Assembly: GCF_001618145.1 (NCBI RefSeq)
Contig: NZ_LQNF01000003.1
Location: 247,844-311,843 of the forward strand
DNA from: Oceanobacillus damuensis
Lineage (GTDB): Bacteria; Bacillota; Bacilli; Bacillales; Amphibacillaceae
Reading direction: 5' to 3'
Length of the DNA: 64,000 nucleotides
The notes below the pieces were generated by a model, which did not search any database, had not been told where the DNA came from, and was given only the letters and a program-made list of their open reading frames with translations. Shown piece by piece: positions 60,876-64,000 of this stretch. A program made the translations under genes and the position numbers. Positions within the stretch are counted from its first letter, which is position 1. Each line of letters begins with the position of its first letter.

Positions 60876-61829
60876 ATGAGTAAGATTTATGTTATACACG
60901 AAAACCATGAATGGTCTCAGCATCTATTCAACCGTCTGGAGGAGCTGAACCTGCCTTATGAAGATTGGTTTGTTGAAAATGGAGTGGTCGATCTTGCTTC
61001 TGTTCCGCCAGAGGGTATTTTCTACAACCGGATGAGTGCTTCGTCACATACAAGAGGACATCGTTTTTCACCAGAGTTATCAAATGCAATTCTTGCATGG
61101 CTGGAGCATCACGGGAGAACAGTGATTAACGGTTCACGCGCACTTCAGCTGGAAGTAAGTAAGGTACTGCAGTATTTGGAGCTGGAGAAATATGGGGTTC
61201 AGACACCGAAAACTGTTGCAGCAGTTGGAAAGGATGAAATTTTGAAAGCGGCAGATAGATTCGATGGCAAGAGGTTTATAACGAAGCATAATCGGGCTGG
61301 CAAGGGACTTGGGGTACAGCTATTCAACTCTGCTAGTGCACTGCAAAAATATGTAGAGGGTGACAGTTTTGAGGAACCCGTTGATGGGGTCACATTGCTG
61401 CAGGATTACATTGAATCACCAGATTCGTTTATCACACGATGTGAGTTCGTTGGAGGGAAATTTGTTTATGCGGTCCAGGTCGATACTTCCGAAGGCTTTG
61501 AATTATGCCCGGCAGATGCTTGTACAATCGATGATTTGTTCTGTCCTGTCGGGGAAGAGAGCTTAAAACCGGCAAAATTCCAAATCAGAGAAGGCTTTGA
61601 TCATCCGATTCTCCAAAAATACGAACGTGTTCTTGCCGAAAATGATATTCAAATTGCAGGTATCGAATTCATCGAGGATAAAGATGGTAATATTTTTACT
61701 TATGATATTAACACGAACACCAACTACAATAGTGAAGCAGAAGCAATCAGCGGGAAGTACGGCATGCTCGAGGTTGCCAAGTTTTTAGGTGAAGAGCTTG
61801 AGAAATCTCGTGAAACCGTTCAAGTATAA
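60876..61829 (+). CDS. RimK-like ATP-grasp ligase
   Basis: A 317-residue ATP-grasp protein. The first 100 residues form a preATP-grasp domain (YVIHENHEWSQHLFNRLEEL). RFITKHNRAGKGLGVQLF carries the ATP-binding lysines and glycine-rich loop, and the end IAGIEFIEDKDGNIFTYDINTNTNYN holds the metal-binding acidic and Asn residues. It should join a carboxylate and an amine; its substrate is unknown. AAGGAG precedes the ATG at 60876, 15 bases after the monooxygenase remnant, so it is the only intact gene under the plus-strand S-box. Confidence 0.85.
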   Translation: MSKIYVIHENHEWSQHLFNRLEELNLPYEDWFVENGVVDLASVPPEGIFYNRMSASSHTRGHRFSPELSNAILAWLEHHGRTVINGSRALQLEVSKVLQYLELEKYGVQTPKTVAAVGKDEILKAADRFDGKRFITKHNRAGKGLGVQLFNSASALQKYVEGDSFEEPVDGVTLLQDYIESPDSFITRCEFVGGKFVYAVQVDTSEGFELCPADACTIDDLFCPVGEESLKPAKFQIREGFDHPILQKYERVLAENDIQIAGIEFIEDKDGNIFTYDINTNTNYNSEAEAISGKYGMLEVAKFLGEELEKSRETVQV

Positions 61830-61860
61830 GTGAGTGGGTGTGTGAGTCAAAAATGATGTT

Positions 61861-61893
61861 AAACCCCCTCCTGATTGGGAAGAGGGTTTTTTC
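61861..61893 (+). terminator. Rho-independent terminator after the ATP-grasp gene
   Basis: AAACCC...CTC pairs with GAGGGTTT with a short bulge, followed by T6. Confidence 0.72.
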
Positions 61894-61932
61894 ATTCTCA
61901 GATAAATAGTTTTTCTATCTTCATAAGTACCG

Positions 61933-62799
61933 CTATAATTTTTGCCCATAGTACCTGTCCAATGAAAATCCGCGTCCGAGAATTTCCGATGCGTTAATAA
62001 AAATAACAAACGATGTCGGGGATTCTTTTTGCAGAATTTTCTTCAGCTGGACTGCCTCTGGTTGAGATGTTACACAAAGGACCATCGTCTTATCGAGATT
62101 CGAATAGCCGCCGACAGAACGAACTTTTGTCAAACCGCGGTCGATGCCGTTATGGATCAGTGACTGAATTTTTTCCTCTTCTTCGGTAATGATTAGAATC
62201 AGTTTTGTGGCGGAAGTGCGCAATTGTACAAAATCAATGGCTTTTCCGGAAATATAAATGGCCATTAAAGCAAATAACGTCAGTTCCAAATTAAAAACAA
62301 TGATGGAGGCGGTCACAACAAGTCCATCCACGATAAATTGGGAATAGCCACTGGAAATGCCTGTGAATTTCTTTACAATCTGGGCAATTGCTGCCGTTCC
62401 GCCGGTAGATCCGTTTCCTTTATAAACGATCCCAAGACCTGCCCCAAGGATTATTCCACCATACAGCGCTCCTAGGAAGGGATTTGTGACTGACAGAGGA
62501 ATATCTGCAGAAAGAAAGATAATGAATGGAACCCAAAATGTTCCGAGCAATGTTTTGAAACTGAAATCTTTACCCAAAGCGATCCATCCGATGAAAAAGA
62601 TGGGAATATTAAAAAGGAATTGTATCAGTGCCGGGCTTAATGCATACACCTCGAACAGGATTGTACTGACCCCGGAAATACCCCCTGCAGCGAGTCTGGC
62701 AGGTAGGAAAAAAATATTGTAGGAAAGACCGACAAGCGTGGCACCTACAAGGATGTAGATATACTCTGAAGCAGTTTTATTACGAATAATTTTATTCAT
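61933..62799 (-). CDS. YitT family membrane protein (DUF161/DUF2179)
   Basis: A 288-residue YitT-type protein. Five to six hydrophobic segments occupy residues about 12-200 (GATLVGLSYNIFFLPARLAAGGISGVSTILFE, then LGAGLGIVYKGNGSTGGTAAIAQI). The C-terminal DUF2179 domain (about 205-288, KLILIITEEEEKIQSLIHNGIDRG) is cytoplasmic. GAAAGGAAA precedes the ATG. Bacillus genomes carry several such paralogues, and their transport role is not established. It is convergent to the ATP-grasp gene. Confidence 0.92.
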   Translation of the reverse strand: MNKIIRNKTASEYIYILVGATLVGLSYNIFFLPARLAAGGISGVSTILFEVYALSPALIQFLFNIPIFFIGWIALGKDFSFKTLLGTFWVPFIIFLSADIPLSVTNPFLGALYGGIILGAGLGIVYKGNGSTGGTAAIAQIVKKFTGISSGYSQFIVDGLVVTASIIVFNLELTLFALMAIYISGKAIDFVQLRTSATKLILIITEEEEKIQSLIHNGIDRGLTKVRSVGGYSNLDKTMVLCVTSQPEAVQLKKILQKESPTSFVIFINASEILGRGFSLDRYYGQKL

Positions 62800-62880
62800 G
62801 CTCTATTTCCTTTCAGTGTAAAGGTGCATCTTATACTTTATCACTGAGCAGGTAAGTAGTAAATAGCTGTAGGATTTATT

Positions 62881-62967
62881 AGAAAACTTGGCATGCGCCA
62901 AGCCTTTCCGGCGTATGCCATAGTTGCACTTATGCAAGTAAGAAAGTTTATACTTTCTTACTTGCAA
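62881..62967 (-). repeat. Dispersed double-hairpin repeat, full copy A
   Basis: On the minus strand GCAAGTAAGAAAG and CTTTCTTACTTGC form a perfect 13-bp hairpin. The GGCATACGCC/GGCGCATGCC hairpin and CAAGTTTTCT follow. It is the best-preserved copy and lies upstream of the YitT gene. Confidence 0.87.
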
Positions 62968-63012
62968 AATAAAAGCATGGATTCTAATAAAAAATCCATG
63001 CTTTCTAAAAGG

Positions 63013-63474
63013 CTATACGGTAACTCTTAATTTTTCCTTCTCCATGATTTTTGCCGTTACTTTTTCAGTAAGATCCTTTCCGATTTTCGGTACAACGGTC
63101 TTTAAAAGTGGGTTCATCATCGGACCCATCATACCTTTTACAGTTACATTAAGATAGCCTGTAATCTTTGTTTTCTTTTCAGAAAGCGCAGTCGCCAGGA
63201 AGTAACCATCCCCAACACATGTTTCATTCAATCCACTTAGGTTAAAACGCACATTTGAAGGCTCAGTCCATTCTGTAATGTGAACTTTTAAATTTACAGT
63301 CCTGTTGATGATTCCTATGTCGCCATGCAATTTCCAAATCGATTCCGTACTGCTGATAATTTCATGATCTGCATATCCCGGAACGAGGACAGCCCAGTTA
63401 TTCATGTCACTGATGAAATTCCAAATTTCATTTATTGAGATATCCACTTCCATTTGATGGGTGCTGCGCGCCAT
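63013..63474 (-). CDS. SRPBCC (CoxG-like) family protein
   Basis: A 153-residue START-like SRPBCC protein. It has the N-terminal HQMEVDISINEIWNFISDMNNWAVLVPGY pattern of polyketide-cyclase/CoxG proteins, an internal beta sheet (VHITEWTEPSNVRFNLSG) and a long C-terminal helix. Such proteins bind hydrophobic ligands; CoxG relatives assist carbon monoxide dehydrogenase, but no cox genes are here. GGAGGGAAT precedes the ATG. It is divergent from the spore-protein gene. Confidence 0.85.
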   Translation of the reverse strand: MARSTHQMEVDISINEIWNFISDMNNWAVLVPGYADHEIISSTESIWKLHGDIGIINRTVNLKVHITEWTEPSNVRFNLSGLNETCVGDGYFLATALSEKKTKITGYLNVTVKGMMGPMMNPLLKTVVPKIGKDLTEKVTAKIMEKEKLRVTV

Positions 63475-63646
63475 TACAACTATTCCCTCCTTATGTAACC
63501 CTGCTGATAATTTTCATGCAAGGTTAATATATGCTGTAAATTGCATTCTTAGACCTTGTCTATCCCATTTGAATAAAAAAAGTAATGCCGCAGATGATAA
63601 GAGGGAACAGAACTATTCTGTTCCAATACACCGAGGAGTGATCATT

Positions 63647-63850
63647 ATGGCTGATAACAATCGAAATAAGTTGTTGGTGCCTGGTGCGGAAAATGCAGTG
63701 AACAAGATGAAGGAAGAAATTTCCAGTGAGTTAAATGTAGAGCTTGGAGCTGACACAACTGCACGTGAGAACGGATCGGTCGGTGGTGAAATGGTCAAAC
63801 GAATGATTAAAATTGCCGAAGAAAGCATGGCAAACGGAAACAATCACTAG
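63647..63850 (+). CDS. Small acid-soluble spore protein, alpha/beta type
   Basis: A 67-residue alpha/beta-type SASP, which saturates and protects spore DNA. The two conserved segments are present: LLVPGAENAVNKMKEEISSELNV, where the GPR protease cuts after the Glu, and GSVGGEMVKRMIKIAEESM. The ATG at 63647 has GAGGAG eight bases upstream. GCATT (63543) and CATTTGA (63566), 18 bases apart, resemble a forespore sigma-G promoter. A strong terminator follows. Confidence 0.95.
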   Translation: MADNNRNKLLVPGAENAVNKMKEEISSELNVELGADTTARENGSVGGEMVKRMIKIAEESMANGNNH

Positions 63851-63864
63851 AGCAAGGTAATAGG

Positions 63865-63908
63865 GATACCTCCAAAGCGACTTTTACCGCTTTGGAGGTA
63901 TCTTTTTC
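63865..63908 (+). terminator. Rho-independent terminator after the spore protein gene
   Basis: GATACCTCCAAAGCG and CGCTTTGGAGGTATC form a perfect 15-bp stem with an eight-base loop, followed by T5. Confidence 0.95.
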
Positions 63909-63940
63909 ATTGGGTTATTTTCTTAATGTTATACGACGCA

Positions 63941-64000
63941 GTTGATATAAAATGCGAAGTAACTGGAGATATATCACCGAAATTGTCCTATTGTCGCCGT
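63941..64000. repeat. Partial copy of the 27.6-28.1 kb repeat element at the window edge
   Basis: GTTGATATAAAATGCGA (63953-63969) is identical to the complement of bases following the 118-base hairpin near 28.1 kb. CGAAGTAACT with GGAGATATAT also matches the 27.68 kb module. The element continues past the window. Confidence 0.55.

Overview
The window comes from a low-GC, endospore-forming firmicute, most likely a Bacillaceae genus such as Oceanobacillus or Virgibacillus (inference). Direct signs are an alpha/beta-type small acid-soluble spore protein, SpoVR, PrkA and YhbH genes, two S-box (SAM) riboswitches, lipoprotein-type solute-binding proteins, strong AGGAGG-type ribosome binding sites and several TTG or GTG starts. 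No rRNA, tRNA, CRISPR array or intact insertion sequence was seen.

Region 1 (1-18 kb, all plus strand) is a catabolic island. It holds an acyl-CoA synthetase (cut by the window edge), an SDR dehydrogenase, a sodium/solute symporter with a small membrane partner, and a complete LivHMGF-type ABC importer followed by two tandem near-duplicate binding lipoproteins. Then come an acyl-CoA dehydrogenase, a FabG-like reductase, a split MaoC-type hydratase pair, a thiolase, two hot-dog thioesterases, an enoyl-CoA hydratase, an iron alcohol dehydrogenase and an MBL-fold hydrolase. Together this reads as uptake, CoA activation and beta-oxidation of an unidentified organic acid.

Region 2 (18.3-27.5 kb) is a second, separately controlled beta-oxidation operon with visibly higher GC. 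It opens with a TetR regulator behind a near-consensus promoter, then an HSD10-like dehydrogenase, thiolase, alpha-methylacyl-CoA racemase with its H/D/E catalytic residues, nitronate monooxygenase family protein, enoyl-CoA hydratase, acyl-CoA dehydrogenase, an acyl-CoA synthetase broken by an internal deletion and frameshift, and an MBL hydrolase. The racemase suggests methyl-branched acyl-CoA substrates.

Region 3 (27.5-41 kb) starts with a complex non-coding repeat. It then carries an aldo/keto reductase, a zinc alcohol dehydrogenase, a membrane-anchored PQQ dehydrogenase fused to cytochrome c, a small lipoprotein, and a TRAP transporter (DctP plus fused DctQM), iron alcohol dehydrogenase and sulfoacetaldehyde acetyltransferase (xsc). 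The last four look like uptake and desulfonation of a C2 sulfonate such as isethionate.

Region 4 (41-57 kb) is housekeeping, stress and sporulation: ppk and ppx on the minus strand, a two-domain P-loop ATPase, prkA, yhbH, spoVR, a DUF697-type GTPase, larE, a large unrecognised protein and an acyl-CoA synthetase.

Region 5 (57.4-64 kb) has two back-to-back SAM riboswitches driving divergent flavin monooxygenase units. The minus-strand unit (FMN reductase plus monooxygenase) is intact; the plus-strand monooxygenase is a frameshifted, internally deleted remnant followed by an intact ATP-grasp gene. A YitT protein, an SRPBCC protein and the spore protein follow. Four copies of an 85-base double-hairpin repeat are scattered through regions 3 to 5, and the window's last 60 bases resemble part of the 27.6-28.1 kb repeat.
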